Part shown: piece by piece, positions 53,375 to 62,182 of the stretch | Layout: each line of letters begins with the position of its first letter | How positions within the stretch are numbered: the stretch's first letter is position 1 | Source: Phycisphaera sp. | GTDB lineage: Bacteria; Planctomycetota; Phycisphaerae; Phycisphaerales; Phycisphaeraceae | DNA: 64,000 nt | NCBI GenBank assembly: GCA_016125215.1 | Contig: WGMF01000035.1 | Coordinates: 1 to 64,000 of the forward strand | Reading direction: 5' to 3' | The notes under the pieces: generated by a model | Databases searched by the model: none | What the model was told of the DNA's origin: nothing | What the model saw: the letters and a program-made list of their open reading frames with translations, nothing else | Program-made: the position numbers and the translations under genes

Positions 53375-54418
53375 TCAGGCGACCTCGTAGACCTCGCCGG
53401 AGTTGAGCAGCGATTCGAGTGTGCCCTCGCCGCGCGATTCGATGGCGTCCGTGACCTGCTTGGTGAGCAAGTCCTCGTAGCAATCGTCCGCGATGCGGTA
53501 GAGCACGCCGACCGGCTCGGGGAACTCGGGGTAACTCATTCGGCTGAGCATGTAGGCCAGGCTCTCGTCGTGCATGTCGTGGACCAGCAGGTCGTCCTCG
53601 GTCAGGCCCTTGCCCAGTTCCACGACGCGCGGCTTTCGGCGGTGGTCGAGGAAGATGCCCTTGTCCTTGTTCTTGCCGAAGACCATCGGCTTACCGTGCT
53701 CGAGTCGGACGAGGTGCTCCTCCTTGGAGTCTTTGTTGGTGGCGTACTCGAAGGCGTGGTGGTTGAAGACGTTGCAGTCCTGGTAGATCTCGACGAAGGC
53801 CGACCCCTTGTGCTGGCCGGCCTGTTCGAGGATGTTGGGCAGGTCCTTGTCCACGTCGATGGCGCGGGCGACGAAACTGGCCTCCGACGCCAGGGCGACC
53901 GAGCAGGCGGACAGGGGCATGTCGATCGAACCCATCGGCGAACTGGGGGTCTTCTTGCCCTCTTCGCTGGTGGGCGAGTACTGGCCCTTGGTCAAACCGT
54001 AGATGCGGTTGTTGAAGAGCATGATCTTGAGGTTGACGTTGCGACGCAGGGTGTGGATGAGGTGGTTTCCGCCGATGGACAGGCCGTCGCCGTCGCCGGT
54101 GACGACCCAGACGTCGAGGTCGGGGTTGGCGATCTTGACGCCGGTCGCCAGGGCCGGGGCGCGTCCGTGGATCGAGTGGAAGCCGTAGGTCTCCATGTAG
54201 TAGGGGAATCGGCTGGAGCATCCGATGCCGGAGACGAAGACTGTGCTCTCCTTGCGGTTGCCGAGCTTGGCAACGACCTTGCGGACCTGGTTGAGGATCG
54301 CGTAGTCGCCGCAGCCGGGGCACCAACGCACGTCCTGATCGGAGGCGAAGTCCTTGGCGGTGAGGACGGGGAGGTGGGATGCGGGGCTTGTGGGGGCGTT
54401 GGGTGTGGCGGTGGTCAT
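53375..54418 (-). CDS. korB: 2-oxoacid:ferredoxin oxidoreductase, beta subunit
   Basis: A 347-aa TPP-binding subunit. The signature CPGCGDYAILNQVRKV holds cysteines for the cofactor site, and VVTGDGDGLSIGGNH, then MLFNNRIYGLTKGQYSPTSE, form the TPP/Mg2+ site (GDG...NN). Together with the alpha subunit it decarboxylates 2-oxoglutarate or a similar 2-oxoacid to the acyl-CoA while reducing ferredoxin. ATG 54418 is the first start that gives a normal N-terminus after MTTATPNAP. It follows the alpha gene by 90 nt on the same strand. The 2-oxoglutarate form fits the TCA cycle; I cannot exclude other 2-oxoacids. Confidence 0.92.
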   Translation of the reverse strand: MTTATPNAPTSPASHLPVLTAKDFASDQDVRWCPGCGDYAILNQVRKVVAKLGNRKESTVFVSGIGCSSRFPYYMETYGFHSIHGRAPALATGVKIANPDLDVWVVTGDGDGLSIGGNHLIHTLRRNVNLKIMLFNNRIYGLTKGQYSPTSEEGKKTPSSPMGSIDMPLSACSVALASEASFVARAIDVDKDLPNILEQAGQHKGSAFVEIYQDCNVFNHHAFEYATNKDSKEEHLVRLEHGKPMVFGKNKDKGIFLDHRRKPRVVELGKGLTEDDLLVHDMHDESLAYMLSRMSYPEFPEPVGVLYRIADDCYEDLLTKQVTDAIESRGEGTLESLLNSGEVYEVA

Positions 54419-54508
54419 GGCGTTTCTTTCAGGGATTCTTTGCTGACTTCTGGCTTCCGGGGGCAACACACGGAGTGTGTGGGCAATCGGGGACTTACAA
54501 ACTGTTAA

Positions 54509-56503
54509 TCAGCCTTCGCTTTCACCGTGTGACGCGGCTTGGCTGATGGCGGCGAGGCGGGCATTGAGGTCCTGGTCGTCCAATGACAGTGCCTGGTGGT
54601 GGGGCATGAGGAACTCGCGGTCGCCCCACTTGTTTTCGAGCATGAGGTCGATGGCCTGGGTGATCTCTTCGACGAGGAAGGGTTTGCCCTGGACCTTGTT
54701 AAGGCCGCGCGCATCGACGAGGAACTTGCCACGGACGATGATGCGCAGTTGGCCGGTGTTGAGTTCGGGGATGAGCACTTTCTTGAATCGCTTGATGACC
54801 TCGCCGAGGTTTTTGGGCAACGGGTTGAGGTAACGCAGGTGCGCCGCGGAGACCTTTTTGCCCTCGGCCCTTGCGCGGTCGACAGCCGTGGTGATCGTGC
54901 CGTAGGTCCCGCCCCATCCGAGGACGAGCAGATCGCCGGAGCGGTCGCCGTGGGGTTCGAGTGCGGGTACGTCGTCCGCGACACGGGCCACCTTTGCGGC
55001 GCGCAGTTCGGTCATAAGCTGGTGGTTCTCGTCGTCGTAACTGACGTTGCCCGTGATGTGGGCTTTTTCGAGGCCGCCGATGCGGTGTTGGAGTTCGGGC
55101 GTGCCGGGGATGGCCCAGGGACGGGCGAGTTTGTCGTCGCGGGTGTAGGTGTGGAAACCCTCGCTCTTGGTCGGGTGCTTGACCTCGAATTTATCCAACG
55201 AGTCCGCCGACGGAACGCGCCACGGTTCGGACCCGTTGGCAAGATAACCGTCGGAGAGGATGAGCACGGGGAGCATGTGCTGCGTGGCAATGCGGACGGC
55301 TTCGATGGCAATGTCGAAACAATCCGCCGGTGATTGCGGGGCAAGCACCACGAGCGGGCTGTCGCCGTTGCGTCCCCACAGGGCTTGCAAAAGGTCGGAC
55401 TGCTCGGTCTTGGTGGGCAGGCCGGTCGAAGGTCCGCCGCGCTGGACGTTGACGACGATCAGCGGCAGCTCGGTCATGATGGCGAGGTTGAGGGCCTCGC
55501 TCTTGAGGCACAGGCCCGGGCCGGACGTGCCGGTGACGCCGATCTGACCCGCGTAGGCCACGCCAATGGTTGCCGCCATGGCGGCGATCTCGTCCTCAGC
55601 CTGGAAGGTTTTGACGCCGTAGTTTCTCATACCCGCGAGGGAGTGGAGGATGGTGCTCGCCGGCGTGATGGGGTAGCCACAGAAGATGATCTGTTTGTCG
55701 CAGAGCTTGCCCGCGGCGACGAGGCCGATCGCGATGGCTTCGTTGCCGGTGATCTTTCGGTACTTGCCGGAAGAGACCGCGGCCTTGCCGATGTGGTAGC
55801 GCGAGGCAAACATCTCGGTGGTTTCGCCGAAGTAGAAGCCGGCTCGCAGGGCCTTGATGTTGGCCTCGGCCACCTGCGGGAGTTTCTTCTTCTTGGCAAA
55901 GTAATCGGTGAGGTACTTCTCGGTCGTGTCGAGCGGCCGTTCGTAGAGCCAGTAGATCAGGCCCAGGGCGTACATGTTTTTGCAGCGTCCGATGTCCTTC
56001 GACCCCATGCCCGTGTCCTTGAGCGACTCGGCGTTGAGGCGGGTGATGGGGACCTTGTAGACCTGGAAGCGCTGCGTGTATTTTTCATCATCGAGCGGGT
56101 TGTAGCCCTCGGCGTAGCCGGCCTTGCGGAGGTTGACCTTCTCGAACTCGTCTTCGTTAACGACGACGATGCCGCCCTGCTCGACGTCTTCGATGTGGGC
56201 CTTGAAGGCGGCGGGGTTCATGGCAATCAGGGCGTTGACGCGGTCGCCGGGCGTGTGGATGTCGGTCGAGGCAAAGTTGATCTGGAAGCCCGAGACGCCG
56301 GCGACGGTGCCCGCGGGGGCGCGGATCTCAGCGGGGTAGTCGGGCAAGGTGGCCACGTCGTTGCCGACGATGGCGCTGGTGTCGGTGAACTGGGTGCCGG
56401 CCAATTGCATGCCGTCGCCCGAGTCGCCCGCAAAGCGGATGACCGCGGAGACGAGCGACTTCATGGGGCGCTGTTTGTTGACGGTGGAACCTTCGGGGGC
56501 CAT
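54509..56503 (-). CDS. korA: 2-oxoacid:ferredoxin oxidoreductase, alpha subunit (gamma-alpha fusion)
   Basis: A 664-aa protein. The N-terminal gamma domain (about 15-190: AVIRFAGDSGDGMQLAGTQF, LPDYPAEIRAPAGTVAGVSG) is fused to the pyrimidine-binding alpha domain (GNEAIAIGLVAAGKLCDKQI, FCGYPITPASTILHSLAGMR, GVTGTSGPGLCLKSEALNLA). It then carries the transketolase C-terminal-like domain (LVLGWGGTYGTITTAVDRAR). This fusion is typical of KorA. The enzyme makes acyl-CoA and reduced ferredoxin. ATG 56503 has AGGA about nine bases upstream. It starts the korAB operon, with about 450 nt of non-coding DNA upstream. Confidence 0.93.
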   Translation of the reverse strand: MAPEGSTVNKQRPMKSLVSAVIRFAGDSGDGMQLAGTQFTDTSAIVGNDVATLPDYPAEIRAPAGTVAGVSGFQINFASTDIHTPGDRVNALIAMNPAAFKAHIEDVEQGGIVVVNEDEFEKVNLRKAGYAEGYNPLDDEKYTQRFQVYKVPITRLNAESLKDTGMGSKDIGRCKNMYALGLIYWLYERPLDTTEKYLTDYFAKKKKLPQVAEANIKALRAGFYFGETTEMFASRYHIGKAAVSSGKYRKITGNEAIAIGLVAAGKLCDKQIIFCGYPITPASTILHSLAGMRNYGVKTFQAEDEIAAMAATIGVAYAGQIGVTGTSGPGLCLKSEALNLAIMTELPLIVVNVQRGGPSTGLPTKTEQSDLLQALWGRNGDSPLVVLAPQSPADCFDIAIEAVRIATQHMLPVLILSDGYLANGSEPWRVPSADSLDKFEVKHPTKSEGFHTYTRDDKLARPWAIPGTPELQHRIGGLEKAHITGNVSYDDENHQLMTELRAAKVARVADDVPALEPHGDRSGDLLVLGWGGTYGTITTAVDRARAEGKKVSAAHLRYLNPLPKNLGEVIKRFKKVLIPELNTGQLRIIVRGKFLVDARGLNKVQGKPFLVEEITQAIDLMLENKWGDREFLMPHHQALSLDDQDLNARLAAISQAASHGESEG

Positions 56504-56951
56504 GTGCGGGGTCCTGTGATCGTGTGGGGGTGGTCGATTCAACTCAAAGGGGATCGCTCTAATTATTCGAGGCTGCGGGCGTGTCGGCCCGGTTGTCTGT
56601 CCTATTCTATTTCGGTCATCATCGCCTATCCATGTGAAGACCCACTCACCGCGACGAAGGTCACGGTTCAATACATTGACTTATCCACATCGGTCTTCTC
56701 CGCCGGGGCTGGGGGGTGGGTGGAACATTTTATCGGTTTCCAGCGTAGTGGCAACGTAACACACCCAACGCACACCGGAACGGTCAAGACGGCGAGCTAT
56801 AATCGGTCCTGACCCCCAGTCCCCCGGACCCCCGGAAACTGGAAGCCCAAAGCCCGGTCCACCGCATCCCCCCGACGGATTATTTGGTGACTTGACCTTC
56901 CAACCCACGATAAATTCAGCACGCACGTTCAAAAAGCAAACAGAGTCCTTT
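56504..56951. promoter_or_regulatory. Divergent intergenic region upstream of korA and lipoprotein gene
   Basis: About 450 bases separate two divergent genes, so promoters for both must lie here. A TATAAT hexamer at 56798-56803 on the plus strand could be the lipoprotein-side -10, but no good -35 sits at normal spacing. A single perfect DnaA box-like TTATCCACA occurs at 56681-56689, and a C-rich run (around 56814-56835) follows the -10-like site. No gene was recognised inside. Confidence 0.5.
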
Positions 56952-57569
56952 ATGCCTGCCAAACACACATCCACACTCCTGATGGCTGCTTTTCTGGGCT
57001 TGGCGTCCTGTGGAGACGACAGCGTCAAGACCTACCGGGCACCCTCCGAACTTGCCCAATCCCCGGCTGTCACCCAATCCACGCCAAACACCGCCCCCGT
57101 CGATTCGCCCGTAACCCGGGCTGAGCCCTCCTCATCACCCATCACGTGGACCCTGCCCGGCGGCTGGGTCGAGGAATCCAACCCCGCCCCGCCGCGACTG
57201 GCGACCATCACCATCACCGAAGATGAACGCAAGGCGGAGTTGGCGGTCACTCGATTCCCCTCGGGTATGGACCTCGTCCAGAACCTCAACCGCTGGCGTG
57301 GCCAATTCTCCCTGCCCGCCATCCAGAGCACGAGCGAGCAGCCCGGCACGCAAGTCCACATCGCCGACGGCAGCCCCGCGACGATCTATAAGTTCGAGTC
57401 CGACACCTCCGCGTCCTTTGCCCCCGACGACGATCCGACGGGACTCGTGGCCATCATCCCCCACGACGGCCTGGAGTATTACCTCAAGCTCACCGGCCCC
57501 CGGAAGCTCGTGAACACGCAAGAAGAAAACTTCCGGGGGTTCGTGGGGTCGGTGAAGTTTTCCCAGTAA
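56952..57569 (+). CDS. Lipoprotein of unknown function, upstream of ResB
   Basis: A 205-aa lipoprotein: LMAAFLGLASC with the lipidated Cys at about 20. The N-terminal linker is Thr/Ser/Pro-rich (about 30-60). The folded part starts ITWTLPGGWVEESNPAPPRL and ends LEYYLKLTGPRKLVNTQEEN with FRGFVGSVKF, resembling small surface-exposed modules of unknown function. It lies 6 nt before resB on the same strand and is probably part of the cytochrome c assembly operon. I recognise no catalytic motif. Confidence 0.65.
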   Translation: MPAKHTSTLLMAAFLGLASCGDDSVKTYRAPSELAQSPAVTQSTPNTAPVDSPVTRAEPSSSPITWTLPGGWVEESNPAPPRLATITITEDERKAELAVTRFPSGMDLVQNLNRWRGQFSLPAIQSTSEQPGTQVHIADGSPATIYKFESDTSASFAPDDDPTGLVAIIPHDGLEYYLKLTGPRKLVNTQEENFRGFVGSVKFSQ

Positions 57570-57575
57570 CACGCG

Positions 57576-58784
57576 ATGCAGGCGATACGCACACTCCTCA
57601 AACCCGTGGCCTCGCTCCGCCTGACCGTCGCGCTGTTCGTCGCGGCGATGGCGCTGGTCTTTGCCGGCACGCTCGCACAGATGCACCGCGATATCCACTC
57701 GGTGCTCAACGACTACTTCCACACCTTCTTCATCCGCATCCACGGCTCGTGGACACCGATCCCCGGCGGGTACACCATCGGCGGACTGCTCCTGGTCAAC
57801 CTCATCGCCGCCCACACCGTACGATTCAAAATCACCCGAAAACGCGCGGGCATCATCATGGTCCACCTCGGGCTGATCGTGCTGCTGCTCTCCGAACTCG
57901 TCACCAGTCTCTTTGCCGTCGAATCGCAGATGGCCATCCGGGAAGGGTCGTGGGTCAACTACAGCGAAGACTTCCGCGAACTCGAATTGGCCTTCACCAC
58001 GCCCGACGACGAGCCGGGCCTGGACCTGGTCAACGTCATCCCGCACACACTGCTCCGCCGGGGCAAGCCGATCCGCGTGCCCGATTCGCCTTTGGAAGTC
58101 TCGCTCGTCCGTTGGCTGCCCAATGCCCGCATCCTCGGCCCGATGCAGATGGGCAACCGGCCCAAGCCCGCGACCCAAGGCTTCGGCAAGCAGATCGGCG
58201 TCGACCTGATCCCCCCCGTCACCGAAGCGGGCAAGATCAACTCCCCCGCCGCTGTCGTTGAACTGCGTCACACCCAAACCGGCGAAGAGCTCGGCTCGTG
58301 GCTCGTCACCATGGAACTGTTGCCCCAGGAAATTACCGTCGGCAACAGGACGTGGCACGTCGCGCTGCGCCCACGCCGGGACTACAAGCCCTACGCGATC
58401 CAGCTCATCGACTTCAAGCACGACCGTTACCAGGGCATCGACACGCCGCGGTCGTTCTCAAGCAAGGTCCGCATCATCGACGACCGCGACGGGACCAACC
58501 GTGAAGCGGTCATCTGGATGAACCACCCGCTGCGCTACGAGGGCGAGACCTTCTACCAGGCCAGCTACGACGCGGCCACCGAACAGACGAGCATCCTCCA
58601 GGTCGTGCGCAACCCCAACACGCTGACCACCTACATCCCCGACGCGATGTTGGCTCTTATTCCCGGGGTGCTCGTGCCGTTCGTCACGACCGTGCCGGGC
58701 ATGGCGCTGTGCCTCGTGACGGTCGGGCTGTGTATCCACTTCGGGGTCATGCTCGGGACGTTCGTCAGCAAGGAGGGGGTGTGA
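57576..58784 (+). CDS. resB: ResB-like cytochrome c biogenesis protein
   Basis: A 402-aa membrane protein with helices near the N-terminus (LTVALFVAAMALVFAGTLAQ; GYTIGGLLLVNLIAAHTVRF; GIIMVHLGLIVLLLSELVTS) and one near the C-terminus (MLALIPGVLVPFVTTVPGMA). A large extracytoplasmic beta region separates them (IDDRDGTNREAVIWMNHPLR, YEGETFYQASYDAATEQTSI). This is the ResB/Ccs1 layout of the system II haem lyase, which delivers haem to apocytochromes with CcsA. It ends overlapping ccsA by one base. Length and the late EGETFYQASYD block fit ResB well. Confidence 0.87.
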   Translation: MQAIRTLLKPVASLRLTVALFVAAMALVFAGTLAQMHRDIHSVLNDYFHTFFIRIHGSWTPIPGGYTIGGLLLVNLIAAHTVRFKITRKRAGIIMVHLGLIVLLLSELVTSLFAVESQMAIREGSWVNYSEDFRELELAFTTPDDEPGLDLVNVIPHTLLRRGKPIRVPDSPLEVSLVRWLPNARILGPMQMGNRPKPATQGFGKQIGVDLIPPVTEAGKINSPAAVVELRHTQTGEELGSWLVTMELLPQEITVGNRTWHVALRPRRDYKPYAIQLIDFKHDRYQGIDTPRSFSSKVRIIDDRDGTNREAVIWMNHPLRYEGETFYQASYDAATEQTSILQVVRNPNTLTTYIPDAMLALIPGVLVPFVTTVPGMALCLVTVGLCIHFGVMLGTFVSKEGV

Positions 58785-60484
58785 TGAATTGGCTCGAGCG
58801 CATGTTCCCGGTTGTCGTGTGCGTGGCGATGCTGCTTGGCTTGGCCGGCGCGATGAGGCCGCGACAAGACCCCGGCCCGATGGACCTCGAAGCCTTGTCT
58901 CAAATCCCCGTCATGCACGAGGGGCGGGTCAAGCCCATCGAAGCGGTCGCACGCGGCACGCTCTCGGTCCTCCGCGCCAGGCAGAGCATCCGCACCGACC
59001 GGGGAGAGATTTCCGCGGTTCACTGGATGCTCGACGTGCTCACGCAACAACCCGTGGCTGACGACTACCCCGTCTTCCGCATCGACGACCCCAACATCAA
59101 ATACCTGCTCGACCCCGGGGACCTCGACCAGAAATATTTTTCCTACAACGAAATCACCGCCCACCGCGAGAACCTGCTCAAGCAATTCGACCAGGCCAAC
59201 GCCACCCCGGCTGAAAACCGATCGACCCTGCAACGCAAACTCATGACCCTGAGCCAGAACGTCTCACGCTACATGGCGCTGGCGCAGTACGAGAGCATCC
59301 TCCCCATCCCGCCCGTCGGCAACAAACCCAGCGACACCTGGCGCACGCTCGACCAGACTATCCAATCCGTCCGCTTAGGCGAAAAAACACCCGAAGCGCT
59401 GGGCTATCTGAGCACCATCCTCAGTGCCTACCGCGAGCACAACGCCGAGCAGTTCAACCACGCGGTGCATGGCTACCTCACTTATCTCCGCGGCGTCCTG
59501 CCCGAATCGCAGTTGCACAAGTCTCGCTTCGAGGCGCTCTACCTCCAGGCCTCGCCCTTCTACTGGAGCTCGATCGCCTACGTCTTCTCGGCCCTGCTCG
59601 TGCTCGTGGGATACCTCGTCTGGCGAAAGCCCCTGCTCGAAACCGCCTGGCTCGTCGCTCTGGTCACACTCGGCCTGCACGCGGCCGCCATCGGCGCTCG
59701 CATGTATATCCACGGCAGGCCGCCCGTCACCAACCTCTACGCCTCGGCGGTCTTCGTCGGCTTCATCACCGTCGCCCTCGGTCTGTTCATCGAGTTCTTC
59801 CACCGCAACGGCATCGGCTCGCTCGTGGCAGGCATCACGGGGTTCCTCTCGCTCGTCATTGCCCACAACCTCTCGACCGGCGAAACCATGGAAGCCATGC
59901 GCGCGGTGCTCAACAACAACTTCTGGCTGGCCACGCACGTCGTCGTCATCACCATGGGCTACGGCGCCACCTTCCTCGCCGGGTTCATCTCCATCCTCTA
60001 CATCATTGGCGTCTGGGTCACGTTCGGCCAACTCTCGCCGGAGGTCCGCAAGGCCGTGACACGCATGGTCTACGGCACCGTCTGTTTTGCGCTCTTGCTC
60101 TCGTTCGTCGGCACGGTGCTCGGGGGCATCTGGGCTGACCAGTCCTGGGGACGCTTCTGGGGATGGGACCCCAAGGAAAACGGCGCCCTGCTCATCGTCC
60201 TGTGGAACGCCCTGATCCTCCACGCACGATGGGGCGGCATGGTCAAAGAACGCGGTGTCCACGTCCTGGCTGTCGGCGGGAACATCGTCACCGCCTGGTC
60301 GTGGTTCGGCGTCAACATGCTCGGCGTCGGCCTGCACTCATACGGCTTCATGGACAAGGCGCTGAGCTACCTCGTGCTCTTTGCCCTCAGCCAGGTCGTG
60401 CTCATGGTGATGGGCCTCTTCGCACCGGCGTGGAACGTGTCATCAAAAGCCGGCGCCTCGGCGACGGTGACGACGAGCACTTGA
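58784..60484 (+). CDS. ccsA: CcsA-type cytochrome c assembly protein
   Basis: A 566-aa membrane protein. An N-terminal extracytoplasmic half (about 40-260) is attached by a single helix (FPVVVCVAMLLGLAGAM). The C-terminal half has about eight helices, beginning SSIAYVFSALLVLVGYLVW, and carries the haem-binding WWD-type block SWGRFWGWDPKENGALLI. With ResB it forms the system II cytochrome c synthetase. The ATG at 58784 shares one base with the resB stop (TGATG) and follows AGGAGGGGG. The N-terminal extension is unusually long compared with classic CcsA, which is near 300 aa. The region after the stop holds a large palindrome. Confidence 0.9.
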   Translation: MNWLERMFPVVVCVAMLLGLAGAMRPRQDPGPMDLEALSQIPVMHEGRVKPIEAVARGTLSVLRARQSIRTDRGEISAVHWMLDVLTQQPVADDYPVFRIDDPNIKYLLDPGDLDQKYFSYNEITAHRENLLKQFDQANATPAENRSTLQRKLMTLSQNVSRYMALAQYESILPIPPVGNKPSDTWRTLDQTIQSVRLGEKTPEALGYLSTILSAYREHNAEQFNHAVHGYLTYLRGVLPESQLHKSRFEALYLQASPFYWSSIAYVFSALLVLVGYLVWRKPLLETAWLVALVTLGLHAAAIGARMYIHGRPPVTNLYASAVFVGFITVALGLFIEFFHRNGIGSLVAGITGFLSLVIAHNLSTGETMEAMRAVLNNNFWLATHVVVITMGYGATFLAGFISILYIIGVWVTFGQLSPEVRKAVTRMVYGTVCFALLLSFVGTVLGGIWADQSWGRFWGWDPKENGALLIVLWNALILHARWGGMVKERGVHVLAVGGNIVTAWSWFGVNMLGVGLHSYGFMDKALSYLVLFALSQVVLMVMGLFAPAWNVSSKAGASATVTTST

Positions 60485-60502
60485 AGACAGCGAAGGGGAA
60501 TG

Positions 60503-60688
60503 ACCCGCAGACTACGCAGATGCCGCAGATTTCAAGGCAGATTGGAAGAGAAATAATTTAACCACCGAGACACCGAGGACACCGAGAGGAACTCAGTAGC
60601 GACTCCATGACTGACTCGGTGATCTCGGTGTCTCGGTGGCCCAATTTTCTCTGTCTTGAAATCTGCGTCATCTGCGAAATCTGCGGAT
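60503..60688. repeat. 186-bp nested palindromic repeat element
   Basis: Outer arms 60503-60541 and 60650-60688 (39 nt each) are near-perfect reverse complements, and inner arms 60562-60586 and 60615-60639 (25 nt each) pair at 23 positions. The outer arms are built from iterated GCAGAT-like hexamers (CTGCG, TCTGCG) and the inner arms from iterated ACCGAG units. The element fills the gap between ccsA and the alkyladenine glycosylase gene. It has no coding potential and could act as a terminator or a recombinogenic mobile repeat. Confidence 0.85.
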
Positions 60689-60727
60689 ACTCTTCTCAAC
60701 GTGAATGCTGTTGCAAACAGACCCACC

Positions 60728-61348
60728 ATGAACCTCCGCCTGCCGCGCGGGTTCTATCGGCGTGACCCCGTCACCGTGGCCAGGGGGCTGCTGGGGCAAC
60801 AACTCGTGCGGGTGTTCAAGGGACAACGACTTGCGGGCATCATCGTCGAGACGGAGGCCTACCTCGGCGTGATCGACCGCGCAGCCCACACGTTCAACGG
60901 CAGACGCACACCGCGCAATGAAGCGATGTACGCCGACGGGGGCACGGCCTATGTCTATTTCACCTACGGCTTGCACCACTGCTTCAACGTCGTGTGCGGC
61001 AAGATCAACAATCCCCTCGCGGTGCTCGTGCGGGCGCTCGAACCGGTCGAGGGGATCGACGTGATGAAACGCCACCGCCGCGCGGCAAAACGACGGACCG
61101 ACCTGTGCTCCGGGCCGGCTAAACTCTGTGAGGCGCTGGCCATCGACAGGTCGTTCAATACCACGGACATGGTTGAAAGCAAGACGCTCTTCATCGAGCA
61201 AACCCGCGCCCGGTCGCTGCCCGCAAAATCCATCACCGTGACGCCCCGTATCGGGATCGGTTACGCTCGGGAGTGGGCGGACAAGCCGTTGCGCTTTGTG
61301 ATTATCAACCACCCCCACGCAAGCAGGCCCCCTGTTAAACACCCATGA
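60728..61348 (+). CDS. mpg: DNA-3-methyladenine glycosylase (AAG/MPG family)
   Basis: A 206-aa protein of the AAG family, which removes 3-methyladenine and other alkylated purines. Diagnostic segments are GLLGQQLVRVFKGQRLAG, IVETEAYLGVIDRAAHTFNG, ARNEAMYADGG-like RTPRNEAMYADGGTAYVYFT, YGLHHCFNVVCG and LCSGPAKLCEALAIDR. I started at ATG 60728 because the longer frame from 60656 crosses the palindrome. The resulting abasic sites are substrates for Nfo at 35.3 kb. Its stop overlaps the next start by 4 nt. Confidence 0.92.
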   Translation: MNLRLPRGFYRRDPVTVARGLLGQQLVRVFKGQRLAGIIVETEAYLGVIDRAAHTFNGRRTPRNEAMYADGGTAYVYFTYGLHHCFNVVCGKINNPLAVLVRALEPVEGIDVMKRHRRAAKRRTDLCSGPAKLCEALAIDRSFNTTDMVESKTLFIEQTRARSLPAKSITVTPRIGIGYAREWADKPLRFVIINHPHASRPPVKHP

Positions 61349-62091
61349 GCTTCCCCGAAGACTGGCCAGAACACGAACTGGGCAACACCGGCTTGACCGT
61401 CGGTCCCTTCGCGTTGCGCCTGCCTTTTTTCGCTCAATCGCACTCGCCGCCAAAGAGCAACACGCTTGTGGTCGTCACGCCCGGCGACAGCGAAGACCTG
61501 CTCATGCAAACCGCTCCGCGGATCACCCGGATGCCTGTGATGCTCTGCGTCGGCGAACCCGCGTTTGCCCGGCGGCTGCGCGGCGATATCGAACAAAGGC
61601 TCTCGAGCCTCGGGCGTTCACACGTCGATATCCTCACCCTCCAGGTCACCGACCCCGCGGAGCTTAAATCCGGCGGCGCGCTGCAGACGCTCTTCGACCT
61701 GCGTTCGGCCGGTATCGCGGAACATCTGGGGCTTTATTGCGGTGACGTGCGCGGCGCGGAGTGGTTAGCCCTCAACACCGCCGTGCGCGTGATCGCCACG
61801 CCTTACAACCTGTTAGATCAATCGGCTGACTACCGCATGATCGACGCCGCCCACGAGCACGGCCACGCAGTGATTGCGCTGTCCCTCGAAGGTAAACAGC
61901 CCCACGACACCTCTGAAGCGGTCGCGTTCGCCCTGGCCACACGCCACCGCGCCCTGCCTGTGCTTGATGCAACGCCCGACCATAACTCACAGCCGATGGA
62001 CGATGACACGCTGCGTCAAGCCCGAGAAACCTATCGCCGAGCCCACCCCGCGCCCGACCCCCTTCCACGCAGTAAACCCCCGGAAGAATAG
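61345..62091 (+). CDS. Degenerate aldo/keto reductase-like protein
   Basis: A 248-aa protein with an AKR-type start (HELGNTGLTVGPFALRLP) and middle segments QRLSSLGRSHVDILTLQVTD and SAGIAEHLGLYCGDV in the order seen in aldo/keto reductases. The conserved Asp/Tyr/Lys/His catalytic set of the family is not evident, so it is probably non-catalytic or altered. The product is short for a full barrel, and the C-terminus is Pro-rich. It overlaps mpg by 4 nt (ATGA), so the two are likely cotranslated. A small hairpin follows. Confidence 0.6.
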   Translation: MSFPEDWPEHELGNTGLTVGPFALRLPFFAQSHSPPKSNTLVVVTPGDSEDLLMQTAPRITRMPVMLCVGEPAFARRLRGDIEQRLSSLGRSHVDILTLQVTDPAELKSGGALQTLFDLRSAGIAEHLGLYCGDVRGAEWLALNTAVRVIATPYNLLDQSADYRMIDAAHEHGHAVIALSLEGKQPHDTSEAVAFALATRHRALPVLDATPDHNSQPMDDDTLRQARETYRRAHPAPDPLPRSKPPEE

Positions 62092-62110
62092 AGCAACCGG
62101 CTTCAATAAA

Positions 62111-62138
62111 CTCCCCTCCCTCTGAAGAAGGAGGGGAG
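62111..62138. terminator. GC-rich hairpin between convergent genes
   Basis: CTCCCCTCC (62111-62119) pairs perfectly with GGAGGGGAG (62130-62138) around a 10-nt loop, followed by TAAAAATG. The core CCCTCCCTCT resembles hairpin A at 33602. It sits between the convergent AKR-like and M60-like genes. Confidence 0.65.
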
Positions 62139-62182
62139 TAAAAATGATTCCAGACGCTCTAATTCAAAACCACTACCGACGA

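Noticed and set aside
56681-56689. Perfect DnaA box-like TTATCCACA
   Set aside because: A single site without further boxes, an AT-rich unwinding region or dnaA/dnaN nearby; not evidence for an origin.
55334-56812. Plus-strand open frame of 492 codons
   Set aside because: Opposite korA; the residue pattern is that of an antisense shadow.
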